NCBI GenBank assembly: GCA_023396045.1
Contig: JAEWXD010000018.1
Span: 1 to 57,561, forward strand
Origin: Bacillota bacterium
Lineage (GTDB): Bacteria; Bacillota; Clostridia; Christensenellales; Aristaeellaceae
Length of the DNA: 57,561 nt
Reading direction: 5' to 3'
Under the pieces are notes generated by a model that searched no databases, had not been told where the DNA came from, and worked only from the letters and a program-made list of their open reading frames with translations. The translations under genes were made by a program, and so were the position numbers. Below are positions 33,137 to 42,068 of the stretch, piece after piece (the stretch's first letter is position 1; each line of letters opens with the position of its first letter).

Positions 33137-34315
33137 CTATATAGTAACCGTATTTGTGGCATTTTTACATTCTTTGGCATAAGTAAAACTAACAGCAAGT
33201 GCTATGCAAATAAATACAAAGCTTGCATAAAACGGAAGCTTGGGATGTATGGAAAATAAATAGCCTGCACTAAAACTACCACTTACCATACCTAAGGCAA
33301 ACATGGAGTTATAACCACCATAGATAATAGGGTTTTCTGTACCTATGGTTTGCATAATGGGTTTTTGCACAGTATCTATTGCATAGTAAAGCAGTGCGCT
33401 ACCGATAAATAAGGCAACATTTTCTGCAAGCATTAAACTAAGTATAATAAACGGTATAATGCTTAAAAATACACGCACAGAATTTCTTGGGCTAAAGTGT
33501 GTTGCAATGTAACGGGTTAATGTTAAATTAAGAAATAAACCTAACAAACCGATCGAACCTTTAATAACACCATTGTAAATAGGGTCTAAATTATAAATTT
33601 TCTTAATAAAATAATTAAAAGTGGTTTCGAAAGAAACAAAGGCAAAGCAGGCGCACGCAGTTAATATATAAAAATACAATAGTTTTTTATTCATTATTTT
33701 ACGTACATCCCCGAAGGCTTTGAATGGGTTAATATCTTGCCACACAAGTGAGTCTTGTTCCGCATGTATATTGTCTTTTACAAACAGCAATAAGGATACA
33801 CCTATGGCTATGCACATGGCTACTTGTAAATAAAATGCAAGCAACGGATTATTGTTACCTATATAGCCACCTGCAAAATAACCAATAGCACCGCTGGATA
33901 CCTGTATCGCTGTGCCCAACGCAATGCGTTCCCCCTTGCCTTTTTCACCATAAGAATTGCTTAAAAACAACATGGAACCAATGTTCATGCCGGCAGAAAA
34001 AGCACCCGCAAATAGTCTTGCAAATGCAGTAAAAGCCATGGTAGCAGAAAGGGCAAACATCAATTGCCCTATGCCGTATAAGCTTACGCACATTCCCATA
34101 ATTTTTGCATAGCCATGTCTGTGAGCAAGTTTACTCCACATAGGGCTTAATGCAAATGATCCAAAGCTCATCAGTGCAAAAGCAAGCCCAAACATATAGT
34201 CTGGGTATTGTAAATTGGCAAAAAACTTAGGCGTTACAGGGTGTACTAAGTTTGCTGCAAATATAGTTAAACCCATATAAGCATAAAATATAGGCAATGG
34301 TAATTTTTGAGTCAA
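33137..34315 (-). CDS. MFS transporter
   Basis: Major facilitator of about 392 residues with 12 predicted transmembrane segments and a GYAKIMGM loop after helix 2, a weak MFS motif A. Substrate cannot be predicted. No ATG is available near the N-terminus: the TTG at 34315 has AAAGGTG upstream and is preferred over the TTG at 34339, which has no ribosome site. Monocistronic; the downstream neighbour is convergent. Confidence 0.75.
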   Translation of the reverse strand: MTQKLPLPIFYAYMGLTIFAANLVHPVTPKFFANLQYPDYMFGLAFALMSFGSFALSPMWSKLAHRHGYAKIMGMCVSLYGIGQLMFALSATMAFTAFARLFAGAFSAGMNIGSMLFLSNSYGEKGKGERIALGTAIQVSSGAIGYFAGGYIGNNNPLLAFYLQVAMCIAIGVSLLLFVKDNIHAEQDSLVWQDINPFKAFGDVRKIMNKKLLYFYILTACACFAFVSFETTFNYFIKKIYNLDPIYNGVIKGSIGLLGLFLNLTLTRYIATHFSPRNSVRVFLSIIPFIILSLMLAENVALFIGSALLYYAIDTVQKPIMQTIGTENPIIYGGYNSMFALGMVSGSFSAGYLFSIHPKLPFYASFVFICIALAVSFTYAKECKNATNTVTI

Positions 34316-34394
34316 AGCTTCACCTTTTCCCTTCTGCAATTATAGAAGCTGTATTCTAAAATATTGTAATACAGTTTATAAAGCTTTGCAATAA

Positions 34395-34422
34395 AATACA
34401 GCCTGCTAAGGTAGGCTGTATT
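34395..34422 (-). terminator. Terminator of the tlpA-ccdA unit
   Basis: 10-bp stem AATACAGCCT/AGGCTGTATT with an 8-nt loop followed by TTATTGC on the minus strand, just after ccdA. Confidence 0.8.
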
Positions 34423-34425
34423 ATG

Positions 34426-35172
34426 TTATAGCAGTGTAAATAGTCGGTATAAGCCAAGTACTATCATAGCTATACCTGCAATTTTGCGTATTAAATGTGC
34501 ATTGCTTTTAATAAAACCAAGTGCTGTTTGCAGCTTTTGGTAAAGCAATAATAGCACTATAAAAGGTATGCTTAAGCCAAGTGCATACATGGCAAGGGCA
34601 TAAACGCCAAATCCTGCTGTTGCACTTTGCGTGGCGGCGGTGAGTGCCAAGCCTAAGGTAGGGGTTAAGCAAGGTGCCCATGTGAGCACCAGTATTGCAC
34701 CAAAAGCTACACTATTCCAAAATCCGCCTTTTGCATATTGGCTGGCATCACCTTTATATAGGGTAAAGGCAATTCCCTTTATAAAGCCTGCCATTAATAA
34801 ACCAAATACAATAATCAGTAAATTTCCTATAATATCTAATATTTGGCGCACAGAAAATCCACCGATATTTTGTGAAGAAAGTGCACCACCGGCCAAGCCG
34901 CCCAAAGCCCCTAAAGCTGTAAATACCAATATAAATCCAAAAGTTAAACCGCATAGTTTTGCAATACTTTGTCTGCTGATTTTTCCATCACTTGTATCAC
35001 CAATCATATAGGCTACATATACAGGCAACATAGGTAATATACAAGGGGATAAAAAAGCCAGTAAACCGTTTAGCAACAATGGAATTGGGTTTGCACTTAG
35101 CAACGGTGCTTGTACCAGTGCCGCGGCCTGTTGTAAACCGGGCAAAGTTTGTGCCATTGCTTCTAATATCAT
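34426..35172 (-). CDS. ccdA: CcdA/DsbD-family thiol-disulfide membrane transporter
   Basis: Passes reducing equivalents from cytoplasmic thioredoxin across the membrane. 248 residues, six hydrophobic segments, with the two redox cysteines in LSPCILPML (C44) and WAPCLTPTLG (C168). ATG is preceded by AGGAGATACTCACT. It follows the cytochrome-b5/TlpA gene by 22 nt, so CcdA very probably keeps that protein's WCPHC site reduced. Confidence 0.93.
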   Translation of the reverse strand: MILEAMAQTLPGLQQAAALVQAPLLSANPIPLLLNGLLAFLSPCILPMLPVYVAYMIGDTSDGKISRQSIAKLCGLTFGFILVFTALGALGGLAGGALSSQNIGGFSVRQILDIIGNLLIIVFGLLMAGFIKGIAFTLYKGDASQYAKGGFWNSVAFGAILVLTWAPCLTPTLGLALTAATQSATAGFGVYALAMYALGLSIPFIVLLLLYQKLQTALGFIKSNAHLIRKIAGIAMIVLGLYRLFTLL

Positions 35173-35194
35173 AGTGAGTATCTCCTAAAACAGA

Positions 35195-35956
35195 TTAAAA
35201 TAAGTTCGCTTTTGTAAAAATCTCGTTTAAATTATCATAGCTTAATGCATGGCCATAGTATACCAAATTGCCTTCCTTATCAAATACAAGGTTGGTAGGG
35301 TAGCCTTGCACACCAAATGCACCGGCATAGGTAAAGTCATCATTTTCTAAGGCCAAAAGGTCAGTATAGCCTTTTTCATCAAACATTTTTTGTGCGTCCG
35401 TAATTTCAGATCTATCCGGAACATGCACCATTAAAATGCTTACATCGTCCATATGTTCTTGTTTAAATTTCGCAAAATCCGGTATTTCTGTGGTGCAGTG
35501 GGGGCACCAGGTAGTCCAAAAACTAACAACTAAATTTTTACCTTTGTAGGGGTTAAACTCAAATGGCCTTTGTTGTAAAGCTGTAACACCCGTATATAGG
35601 TTAAAGGTTTCCTTTTTTTCAGCGGTTGCACTTTCGTCTGTTTTTTCAACAATTTTACCAACAACAGGCAATGGCTTTAATACGTCTTCGCTATGCGGAG
35701 CTTTGCCAATCCATTCGGTAACATCTGTACCTGCTTGCACACTATTGTGCGCACCGTTGCTCCAAGCTTTAGAATCAGTAACATCATATACAATACCATT
35801 TACAGCAACATAGGCTTTGGCGCCATCTTTACCATTGTATTGGGCAAGTTCTTCTAAGGTAAAGCTTTGTAATTCACTTGTGTTTTCTGCCATTGCCATG
35901 ATATTTATAGTAAATAATAATGCGAATGTAAGTAGTAGTGAAAGTAATTTTTTCAT
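35195..35956 (-). CDS. Secreted cytochrome b5-like/TlpA-like thioredoxin fusion
   Basis: 253 residues. Signal peptide about 1-23 (ends MAMA). Residues 32-101 resemble a small cytochrome b5-like heme/steroid-binding domain (FTLEELAQYNG ... AYVAVNGIVYDVT) with two candidate axial His, H70 and H88. Residues about 118-253 form a TlpA/ResA-type thioredoxin with W-C-P-H-C at 150-154 and a cis-Pro in GYPTNLVF. Likely an extracytoplasmic thiol reductase coupled to heme binding or electron transfer, reduced through the neighbouring CcdA. Heme binding is inferred from fold resemblance only. Confidence 0.82.
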   Translation of the reverse strand: MKKLLSLLLTFALLFTINIMAMAENTSELQSFTLEELAQYNGKDGAKAYVAVNGIVYDVTDSKAWSNGAHNSVQAGTDVTEWIGKAPHSEDVLKPLPVVGKIVEKTDESATAEKKETFNLYTGVTALQQRPFEFNPYKGKNLVVSFWTTWCPHCTTEIPDFAKFKQEHMDDVSILMVHVPDRSEITDAQKMFDEKGYTDLLALENDDFTYAGAFGVQGYPTNLVFDKEGNLVYYGHALSYDNLNEIFTKANLF

Positions 35957-35985
35957 AAAAAATCCTCCTGTTATGTGATATTTAT

Positions 35986-36014
35986 ATTATACCACACGCA
36001 AGGAGGGGTTGAAA
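35986..36014 (-). promoter_or_regulatory. Promoter of the tlpA-ccdA unit
   Basis: Minus strand TTTCAA (36014-36009), 17 bp, TATAAT (35991-35986) with an extended -10 TGG just before it. Confidence 0.75.
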
Positions 36015-36042
36015 CGGTAGCGTACTACCAAATTGTAAACAA

Positions 36043-37761
36043 TTAACTTAACAGTTCTTTGCTTGCTTCTGCTAATTTTGCAATTAATGCATCTGCTTTT
36101 GCTTCATTTGATTCATTTGCATTTAAGTAAACTTTAATTTTTGGTTCTGTACCACTGGGGCGAATACATAGCCAGTTGCCTTTTTCTAATTCATAATACA
36201 GTACATCGCTTTCTGGCAAGCCCATGGTTTTTACAGCACCACTTGCAAGTTCTGTGCGGTTGCCACTTAAATAATCACGCACAGCCAACACTTTTAAGCC
36301 TGCAATTTCAGTAGGGAAGCTGGAGTGCAATGTTGCCATTAAAGCAGCCATTTTTTCACTGCCGTCTTTACCGGGTAGGGTAATACTTATAACGCTGTCT
36401 TTATAGTAGCCATACTTTGCATAGATTTCTTGTAAGGCATCATATAAGCCCAAGCCTTTTGCCTTATAGGCGCAGGCAGCTTCTGCAATTAACATAGAAG
36501 CGTTTACAGCATCTTTATCACGTACTTGAGTGCCGGATAAATAACCATAGCTTTCTTCAAAGCCAAATACAAATTGGTGGCTACCGCTATCTTCAAACTG
36601 CTGAATTTTTTCACCTATGTATTTAAAGCCGGTTAAAGTTTCAAAGGTGTCAACATCAAAGCTGTCTGCAATCTTTCGTGCAAGTTCGGTAGAAACAATG
36701 CTTTTTACAATGGCTCCATTGCAAGGTAAAGTACCTTGTTCTTTTTTTGTGCTCAGTATGTAATAGAGCATTATACAGGCAATTTGGTTGCCGTTGAGTA
36801 ACACGAACTTGCCATCTTTATCTTTAATGGCTACACCCAAACGGTCGCAGTCGGGGTCGGTGGCAAAAGCACAATCAGCACCAATTTCTTTTGCCAATGC
36901 CACTGCCATGGTAAAGGTATCTGCTTCTTCCGGGTTTGGAACTTTTACCGTGCTGAAGTTCGGGTCGGGCATTTCCTGTTCTTTTACAACAGCAACATTT
37001 TGTATGCCGATTTCTTTTAAAATACGGCGTACAGGTACATTGCCGGAGCCATGTATAGGGGAATATACAATTTTAAAGCCCTCACCTTCTTTTTGTAGTA
37101 CGCTTTTGTTTACTACCAAGGTGTGTAGCATTGCAATATAGTCGTTGTCTACTTCTTTGGCGCCTATGATTTGCAGCAAGCCTTTTTGTAGGGCTTCCTC
37201 TTCATTCATAGGTAAGCATTCTCCATAACTGAGTTTTTGAATTTGAGCAGTTACTTCATTTGCAATTTCCGGGCCAATTTGTGCACCGTCTTCTGCATAT
37301 AGCTTATAACCGTTGTATTGTGGTGGGTTATGGCTTGCAGTAATAACAATACCTGCAGCAGCATTTAGGTGGCGCAGTGCATAAGAAAGCACAGGCACGG
37401 GGCGCAACGCGTCAAAAAGCATGGCTTTTACACCGTTGGCACAAAGTGTTAAGGCAGTTTGTTTGGCAAATAATTCACTGTTTCTACGGCTGTCATAGGC
37501 AATCACTACACCACGTGCAGTAAGGGCAGGGTCTTTTTGCAAATACAAAGCAACACCTTTGCTTGCACGGCGCACATTGTATAGGTTCATACGGTTTCTA
37601 CCGGCACCGAGTACACCACGCATACCGGCTGTACCAAAAGAAAGTTCTCTATAAAATCTGTCTTCAATTTCTTTTTCATCTGTAAGTGCCAAAAGTTCTG
37701 CTTTGGTTTCTTGGTCAAAGTCTGGGCTTTGTAACCATTCTTGATATTTTTCTTTGTACAT
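36043..37761 (-). CDS. pgcA: Alpha-phosphoglucomutase/phosphomannomutase (PgcA type)
   Basis: Interconverts glucose-1-phosphate and glucose-6-phosphate. 572 residues, matching the long Firmicute PgcA group. Visible: DRFYRELSFGTAGMRG, catalytic Ser loop TASHNPPQYNGYK, Mg-binding DPDCDRLG, sugar loop GFEESYGY and phosphate loop RPSGTEPKIK. Start chosen at 37761: AAGGAG lies 6 nt before it, against 3 nt for the adjacent ATG at 37764. It follows the 3-hydroxyisobutyrate dehydrogenase-like gene by about 10 nt and is probably co-transcribed. Confidence 0.93.
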   Translation of the reverse strand: MYKEKYQEWLQSPDFDQETKAELLALTDEKEIEDRFYRELSFGTAGMRGVLGAGRNRMNLYNVRRASKGVALYLQKDPALTARGVVIAYDSRRNSELFAKQTALTLCANGVKAMLFDALRPVPVLSYALRHLNAAAGIVITASHNPPQYNGYKLYAEDGAQIGPEIANEVTAQIQKLSYGECLPMNEEEALQKGLLQIIGAKEVDNDYIAMLHTLVVNKSVLQKEGEGFKIVYSPIHGSGNVPVRRILKEIGIQNVAVVKEQEMPDPNFSTVKVPNPEEADTFTMAVALAKEIGADCAFATDPDCDRLGVAIKDKDGKFVLLNGNQIACIMLYYILSTKKEQGTLPCNGAIVKSIVSTELARKIADSFDVDTFETLTGFKYIGEKIQQFEDSGSHQFVFGFEESYGYLSGTQVRDKDAVNASMLIAEAACAYKAKGLGLYDALQEIYAKYGYYKDSVISITLPGKDGSEKMAALMATLHSSFPTEIAGLKVLAVRDYLSGNRTELASGAVKTMGLPESDVLYYELEKGNWLCIRPSGTEPKIKVYLNANESNEAKADALIAKLAEASKELLS

Positions 37762-37771
37762 CATATTCTCC

Positions 37772-38623
37772 TTATTTATAGTGGTGAATGAGTGCTTGTG
37801 TGCCATAATCACCTTCGCCATTTGCTTCTAATTCAGCAAACATTTGTAATACTTTTTGCAATACAGGTAGTGTAGCGTTGCTGTCTTCTGCTGTACTTTG
37901 TGCAATTTTTAAATCTTTTACATAGTGTTTTAAATAAAAGGTAGGTGCCATTTCATCATTTAACATAGGTTTTGCATTGTGTGTTAACTGGAAGGAACCG
38001 GCAGCACCGCCAGAGATGGCATTTACCACTTTTTCTGGGTCTAAGCCGGTTTTTTTGGCAATGGTAATAGCTTCGCATACACCTGCCAAGGCGCCGGCAA
38101 TAGCTATTTGGTTGGCAGCTTTGGTTATTTGGCCAGCACCTGCACCACCAATATGGTTAATACTTGTACCCATGGCTTCAAACACAGGCATACAAGCATC
38201 AAAGGCTTCTTTATCACCGCCAACCATAATGGTAAGCTTGGCATGGGCAGCACCCGTTTTGCCACCACTTACAGGGGCATCTAAGGCATATATACCCTTT
38301 GCCTTGGCTTTTTCATAAATGGTTTTAGCTATGGCAGGGCTGGAAGTGGTCATATCAATCAAATAACAAGACTTATCAGTATAGTGCAATAATGTATCGT
38401 ATACACTTTCAACATCGCTGGGGTAGCCAACAATCGTTATAATGGCATCTTTTCCTTTACTAAGCTCTTCAATGCTATTGCACCAGGTAGCACCCATGTT
38501 TATTAGCTCTAAAGCTTTTTCTTTGGTTCTGCTATATATGTAAAGTTCAAAGCCGGCACGCATGAGGTTTTTAACCATGCTTTGGCCCATAATACCAGTG
38601 CCTATAAAACCGATTTTTTTCAT
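37772..38623 (-). CDS. 3-hydroxyisobutyrate dehydrogenase / tartronate semialdehyde reductase family
   Basis: NAD(P)-dependent beta-hydroxyacid dehydrogenase of 283 residues. Rossmann motif IGFIGTGIMGQSM at the start, substrate motif DAPVSGGKTGA, and catalytic Lys in GAGQITKAANQIAIAG. Arg in IYSRTKEK after beta-2 suggests NADP preference, which is weak evidence. The substrate could be 3-hydroxyisobutyrate, tartronate semialdehyde or succinic semialdehyde. ATG follows AAGGAG. Confidence 0.87.
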   Translation of the reverse strand: MKKIGFIGTGIMGQSMVKNLMRAGFELYIYSRTKEKALELINMGATWCNSIEELSKGKDAIITIVGYPSDVESVYDTLLHYTDKSCYLIDMTTSSPAIAKTIYEKAKAKGIYALDAPVSGGKTGAAHAKLTIMVGGDKEAFDACMPVFEAMGTSINHIGGAGAGQITKAANQIAIAGALAGVCEAITIAKKTGLDPEKVVNAISGGAAGSFQLTHNAKPMLNDEMAPTFYLKHYVKDLKIAQSTAEDSNATLPVLQKVLQMFAELEANGEGDYGTQALIHHYK

Positions 38624-38656
38624 GTAGTCGCTCCTTATACTATTGTAGATATGTAT

Positions 38657-38685
38657 ATTATAGCAAAAATCAAAGTACTACTCAA
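38657..38685 (-). promoter_or_regulatory. Promoter of the hydroxyacid dehydrogenase-pgcA unit
   Basis: Minus strand TTGAGT (38685-38680), 17 bp, TATAAT (38662-38657). Confidence 0.75.
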
Positions 38686-38695
38686 TACAAAATGC

Positions 38696-38724
38696 TTGAC
38701 ATAATATTTTATTTCCTATATAGT
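38696..38724 (+). promoter_or_regulatory. Promoter of the MATE gene
   Basis: TTGACA (38696-38701), 17 bp, TATAGT (38719-38724), 28 nt before the start codon and divergent from the minus-strand promoter 10 bp away. Confidence 0.8.
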
Positions 38725-38751
38725 TGATATGTTTTTAAACAAGGAGATTTT

Positions 38752-40080
38752 ATGCAAATTACATTAGATAGCCATTTTACATATTCAAAATTAGTTCGTT
38801 TTACCTTGCCGTCTATATATATGATGATATTTACTTCGCTTTACACCATAGTAGACGGTTTTTTTGTGTCTAATTATGTGGGCGGTATGGCACTTGCAGC
38901 CATTACGCTTATTTTTCCACCTCTTATGATTATTGGTGCTGTGGGCTTTATGTTTGGCACCGGTTCTACAGCCATTATAGGCAAACTGCTTGGGGAAGAA
39001 CGGCCTGAGGATGCCAAAGCCTTTTTTACCGCTATACTTATTACTGTATTTGGCGTGGGCATTGCTATATCTGTTTTGGGGCAAATACTCTTGCCTTGGT
39101 TGGCTACATTGCTTGGTGCTACAGGGGAAATCTATAGCTACTCCATTATTTATGGTAGATATTTGCTTCTTGCTATGCCCATGTTTATGATGCAAAACTT
39201 GTTCCAGGCGTTTTTTGTTGTGGCAGAAAAACCAAAGTACGGTTTTTATACCACCTTGGCAGCCGGTGTTACCAATATTGTTTTAGACTATGTTTTTATT
39301 GCCGTTTGGCATTGGGGCTTAGAAGGTGCGGCACTTGCCACTGCTTTAGGGCAAACGGTAGGTGGTATTATTCCCTTATTTTATTTTGCACGTAAAAATA
39401 CCAGCCGTTTGCAAATGGTAAAACCAAAATTAAGCTGGCAAATGCTAATTAACACCTGCACCAATGGCATAAGTGAATTGCTTAGTTCTATTACAGGGTC
39501 TGTGATTAGCGTGCTGTATAACTATCAATTATTGCACTATATTGGTGCCAACGGCATTGCATCCTATGGTGTTTTGATGTATGTTGGTTTTGTATTTGCG
39601 GCCATTTCTATAGGCTATGCCATAGGTTCGGCACCCATTATCAGTTTTCATTATGGGGCACAGAACCACAAAGAACTGCACAATGTATACAGTAAAAGCA
39701 TACGCCTTAATATCTATGCCGGCATTGCTATGACAGTATTATCCTTTGTGCTTGCCAAGAGCATTGCGCAAATCTTTGTGGGTTATGATGAGGAGCTTTT
39801 AAATCTTACCATAAAAGCCATGCGAATATATGCCCTCTCTTGCTTGTTAAGTGGATTCAATATTTTTGTATCTTCTTTTTTCACAGCTTTGAGCAACGGC
39901 TTAATATCTGCCGTTATTTCCACTTTGCGTTCGTTGGTATTTAGTATAGGCAGCGTGCTTATATTGCCCTTGCTTTTTGGCTTTGAAGGTATATGGTATT
40001 CCTTTATACTTACCGATGTATTAACGTTTATGGTGTCTGTATTATATTTACTAAGCCAGCGTAAACGATATCACTATTAA
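38752..40080 (+). CDS. MATE-family multidrug/Na+ antiporter
   Basis: 442-residue membrane protein with 12 predicted helices in two halves and MATE-type motifs (GTGSTAIIGKLLGEERPEDA in the first half; LFQAFFVVAEKPKYGFYTTL before helix 5). Family members export drugs or metabolites in exchange for Na+ or H+. AAGGAG precedes the ATG. Monocistronic with its own promoter and a terminator shared with fucO. Substrate is unknown. Confidence 0.9.
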   Translation: MQITLDSHFTYSKLVRFTLPSIYMMIFTSLYTIVDGFFVSNYVGGMALAAITLIFPPLMIIGAVGFMFGTGSTAIIGKLLGEERPEDAKAFFTAILITVFGVGIAISVLGQILLPWLATLLGATGEIYSYSIIYGRYLLLAMPMFMMQNLFQAFFVVAEKPKYGFYTTLAAGVTNIVLDYVFIAVWHWGLEGAALATALGQTVGGIIPLFYFARKNTSRLQMVKPKLSWQMLINTCTNGISELLSSITGSVISVLYNYQLLHYIGANGIASYGVLMYVGFVFAAISIGYAIGSAPIISFHYGAQNHKELHNVYSKSIRLNIYAGIAMTVLSFVLAKSIAQIFVGYDEELLNLTIKAMRIYALSCLLSGFNIFVSSFFTALSNGLISAVISTLRSLVFSIGSVLILPLLFGFEGIWYSFILTDVLTFMVSVLYLLSQRKRYHY

Positions 40081-40113
40081 AAAAGCCCTTTGCTAAATCA
40101 GCAAAGAGCTTTT
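40081..40113. terminator. Bidirectional terminator
   Basis: About 13-bp stem with one mismatch (AAAAGCCCTTTGCT with AGCAAAGAGCTTTT) between the convergent MATE and fucO genes, with flanking A/T runs. Confidence 0.8.
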
Positions 40114-40118
40114 TTAAA

Positions 40119-41267
40119 TTATAGAAGTTTTAAGTAAAGTTCTTTAATTTCTTCTACGGAAGTATCTCTTGGGTTACCTGGGCGACATGCATCTGCAAAT
40201 GCGCTTTCGGCTAAGAAATCCAAGTCTTCTTTTTTTACAATGGCTTTCAAGTCTTGTGGAATACCAACATCTTTGGCCAATGTACGTACAGCATCAACAG
40301 CTGCTTTTCTGTATTCTTCTTGACTCATGGCATCAACGCCTTCAACGCCCATGGCTTTTGCAATGTATTTGTATTTTTCGCCGGTGCATTGTGCATTGTA
40401 TTCCATAATGGTTGGTAATAAAATAGCGTTTGCTACACCGTGCGGGGTGTCGTAAACGGCACCTAAGCAGTGTGCTAAGCTGTGCACAATACCTAAACCA
40501 ACGTTAGAGAAACCCATACCGGCAACATATTGTGCAAGTGCCATGCCTTCCATACCGGCTTTATCGCCAGCAACGGCCGCACGTAAGTTTTTTGCAATCA
40601 ATTCAATGGCATGCAAGTGGAACATATCTGTCATATCCCAAGCGCCTTTGGTAATGTAGCCTTCAATTGCATGGGTTAAAGCATCCATACCGGTGGAGGC
40701 GGCAAGGCTCTTTGGCATTGTGCACATCATTTGTGGGTCAACAACTGCGATTTCAGGGATATCGTTTACGTCTACACACACAAATTTACGTTTCTTTTCT
40801 ACGTCTGTAATTACATAGTTAATGGTTACTTCTGCAGCAGTGCCGGCAGTGGTTGGTACGGCAATGGTAAATACGGTTTTGTTTTTTGTAGGGGAGAAGC
40901 CTTCCAAAGAACGAACATCTGCAAATTCTGGGTTGTTAATAATAATACCAATGGCTTTACCGCAGTCCATAGCAGAGCCGCCACCAACAGTTATCATACA
41001 GTCTGCACCGGAAGCTTTAAAAGCAGCAACACCGGTTTGTACGTTTTCAATGGTTGGGTTGGCTTGTACTTTGCTATATACTTCATAAGCTATGCCGGCA
41101 CTCTCTAAAACATCCAATACTTTTTTGGTTACATTGAATTTGATAAGGTCCGGGTCTGTGCAAACAAATACTTTTTTAAAGTTTCTTGCTTTTAGTTCTT
41201 CCGGAATAACGTTCAAAGCACCTTCGCCGTGGTAGGAGATAGGATTTAATACAATACGATTAGCCAT
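40119..41267 (-). CDS. fucO: FucO-type lactaldehyde reductase/1,2-propanediol oxidoreductase
   Basis: Iron-dependent group III alcohol dehydrogenase of 382 residues. Long stretches match E. coli FucO as I know it: MANRIVLN, NNPEFADVRSLEG, TAGTAAEVTINYVITD, KRKFVCVD, VAGMGFSNVGLG. Iron ligands are Asp and His in GMDALTHAIEGY and two His in GIVHSLAHCLGAVYDTPHG. Likely reaction: NADH-dependent reduction of L-lactaldehyde to 1,2-propanediol during fucose or rhamnose breakdown, although no fucose genes are in the window. Other small aldehydes are possible. Confidence 0.85.
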   Translation of the reverse strand: MANRIVLNPISYHGEGALNVIPEELKARNFKKVFVCTDPDLIKFNVTKKVLDVLESAGIAYEVYSKVQANPTIENVQTGVAAFKASGADCMITVGGGSAMDCGKAIGIIINNPEFADVRSLEGFSPTKNKTVFTIAVPTTAGTAAEVTINYVITDVEKKRKFVCVDVNDIPEIAVVDPQMMCTMPKSLAASTGMDALTHAIEGYITKGAWDMTDMFHLHAIELIAKNLRAAVAGDKAGMEGMALAQYVAGMGFSNVGLGIVHSLAHCLGAVYDTPHGVANAILLPTIMEYNAQCTGEKYKYIAKAMGVEGVDAMSQEEYRKAAVDAVRTLAKDVGIPQDLKAIVKKEDLDFLAESAFADACRPGNPRDTSVEEIKELYLKLL

Positions 41268-41307
41268 AATTATGCTCCTTATATAATATATTCTTTCTAT
41301 ATATTAT

Positions 41308-41336
41308 AGTATACTGTGAAAAAATAAACAATGCAA
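41308..41336 (-). promoter_or_regulatory. Promoter of fucO
   Basis: Minus strand TTGCAT (41336-41331), 17 bp, TATACT (41313-41308). Confidence 0.65.
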
Positions 41337-41350
41337 AAAAGAAAAAGTTT

Positions 41351-41379
41351 TTCCTTAAAAAAGAAAAATGTGATATAAT
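41351..41379 (+). promoter_or_regulatory. Extended -10 promoter of the aldolase-tex unit
   Basis: TATAAT at 41374-41379 preceded directly by TGA (extended -10), with a poor -35 TTCCTT at 41351-41356. The predicted start near 41386 lies downstream of the ATG at 41380, which rules that codon out as the aldolase start. Confidence 0.65.
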
Positions 41380-41409
41380 TTGTATGATTTTTATGAAGGG
41401 ATTTATAGA

Positions 41410-42054
41410 ATGGAAACCAAAGCTTTCATTAAAAAATACAAAGTGATAAGTATTGCAAGGGGTATTTATGGGCAGGATTTATTTGCGTTGGCAACAGCTT
41501 TGCAAAAAGGTGGCCTTCGTTTAATAGAACTTACCTTTGACCAAAAAGATCCAAACCATATACAAAAAACCGGTGAAGGTATTGCACTTTTAAATACAAT
41601 AGAGGGTGTGCAAGTGGGGGCGGGCACAGTGCTAAACTTAGAGCAGCTGCAAGCTGCTTATACGGCTGGTGCAAAATATATTGTATCCCCCAATGTAGAT
41701 GCAAATATTATTAAGGCAACAAAGGAACTTGGCTTGGTTTCTATCCCCGGTGCTTGTACACCAACTGAAATCATGCAAGCATATCATGCGGGGGCAGATT
41801 TTGTAAAAGTGTTCCCGGCTATGCCTTTGGGGATGGAGTATTTAAAGGCCGTTTGCTTGCCGCTGAACCATATTCCATTTATTGCCAATGCAGGTATAGA
41901 CCAAAATAATTTACAAGATATTTTGAAAATAGGCTTTGCAGGTGCAGGTATCAGTAATTATTTAAGCGATAAAAACATAATTGCCAAGGGCGATTTTGAA
42001 GAATTTATCAAGCGCGCACAAAAAATAATGCATATTGTTGAGCAAGCACAGTAG
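41410..42054 (+). CDS. KDPG/KHG aldolase-family protein
   Basis: Class I aldolase of 214 residues; family members cleave 2-keto-3-deoxy-6-phosphogluconate or 4-hydroxy-2-oxoglutarate to pyruvate plus an aldehyde. The catalytic Glu (LIELTF), GAGTVL and Schiff-base Lys (DFVKVFPA) are present. The Arg after the Glu in E. coli Eda (in LEVTLRT) is replaced in LTFDQKDP, as in a clostridial subgroup I recall, so the substrate may differ from KDPG. Start at 41410 has GAAGGGA upstream. It is followed by tex 14 nt later and is divergent from fucO. Confidence 0.82.
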   Translation: METKAFIKKYKVISIARGIYGQDLFALATALQKGGLRLIELTFDQKDPNHIQKTGEGIALLNTIEGVQVGAGTVLNLEQLQAAYTAGAKYIVSPNVDANIIKATKELGLVSIPGACTPTEIMQAYHAGADFVKVFPAMPLGMEYLKAVCLPLNHIPFIANAGIDQNNLQDILKIGFAGAGISNYLSDKNIIAKGDFEEFIKRAQKIMHIVEQAQ

Positions 42055-42068
42055 AAAGAGGATTTTTT

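Noticed and set aside
41380..41409. Upstream ATG at 41380 for the aldolase
   Set aside because: It directly follows the predicted -10 box and would lie upstream of the transcript start.
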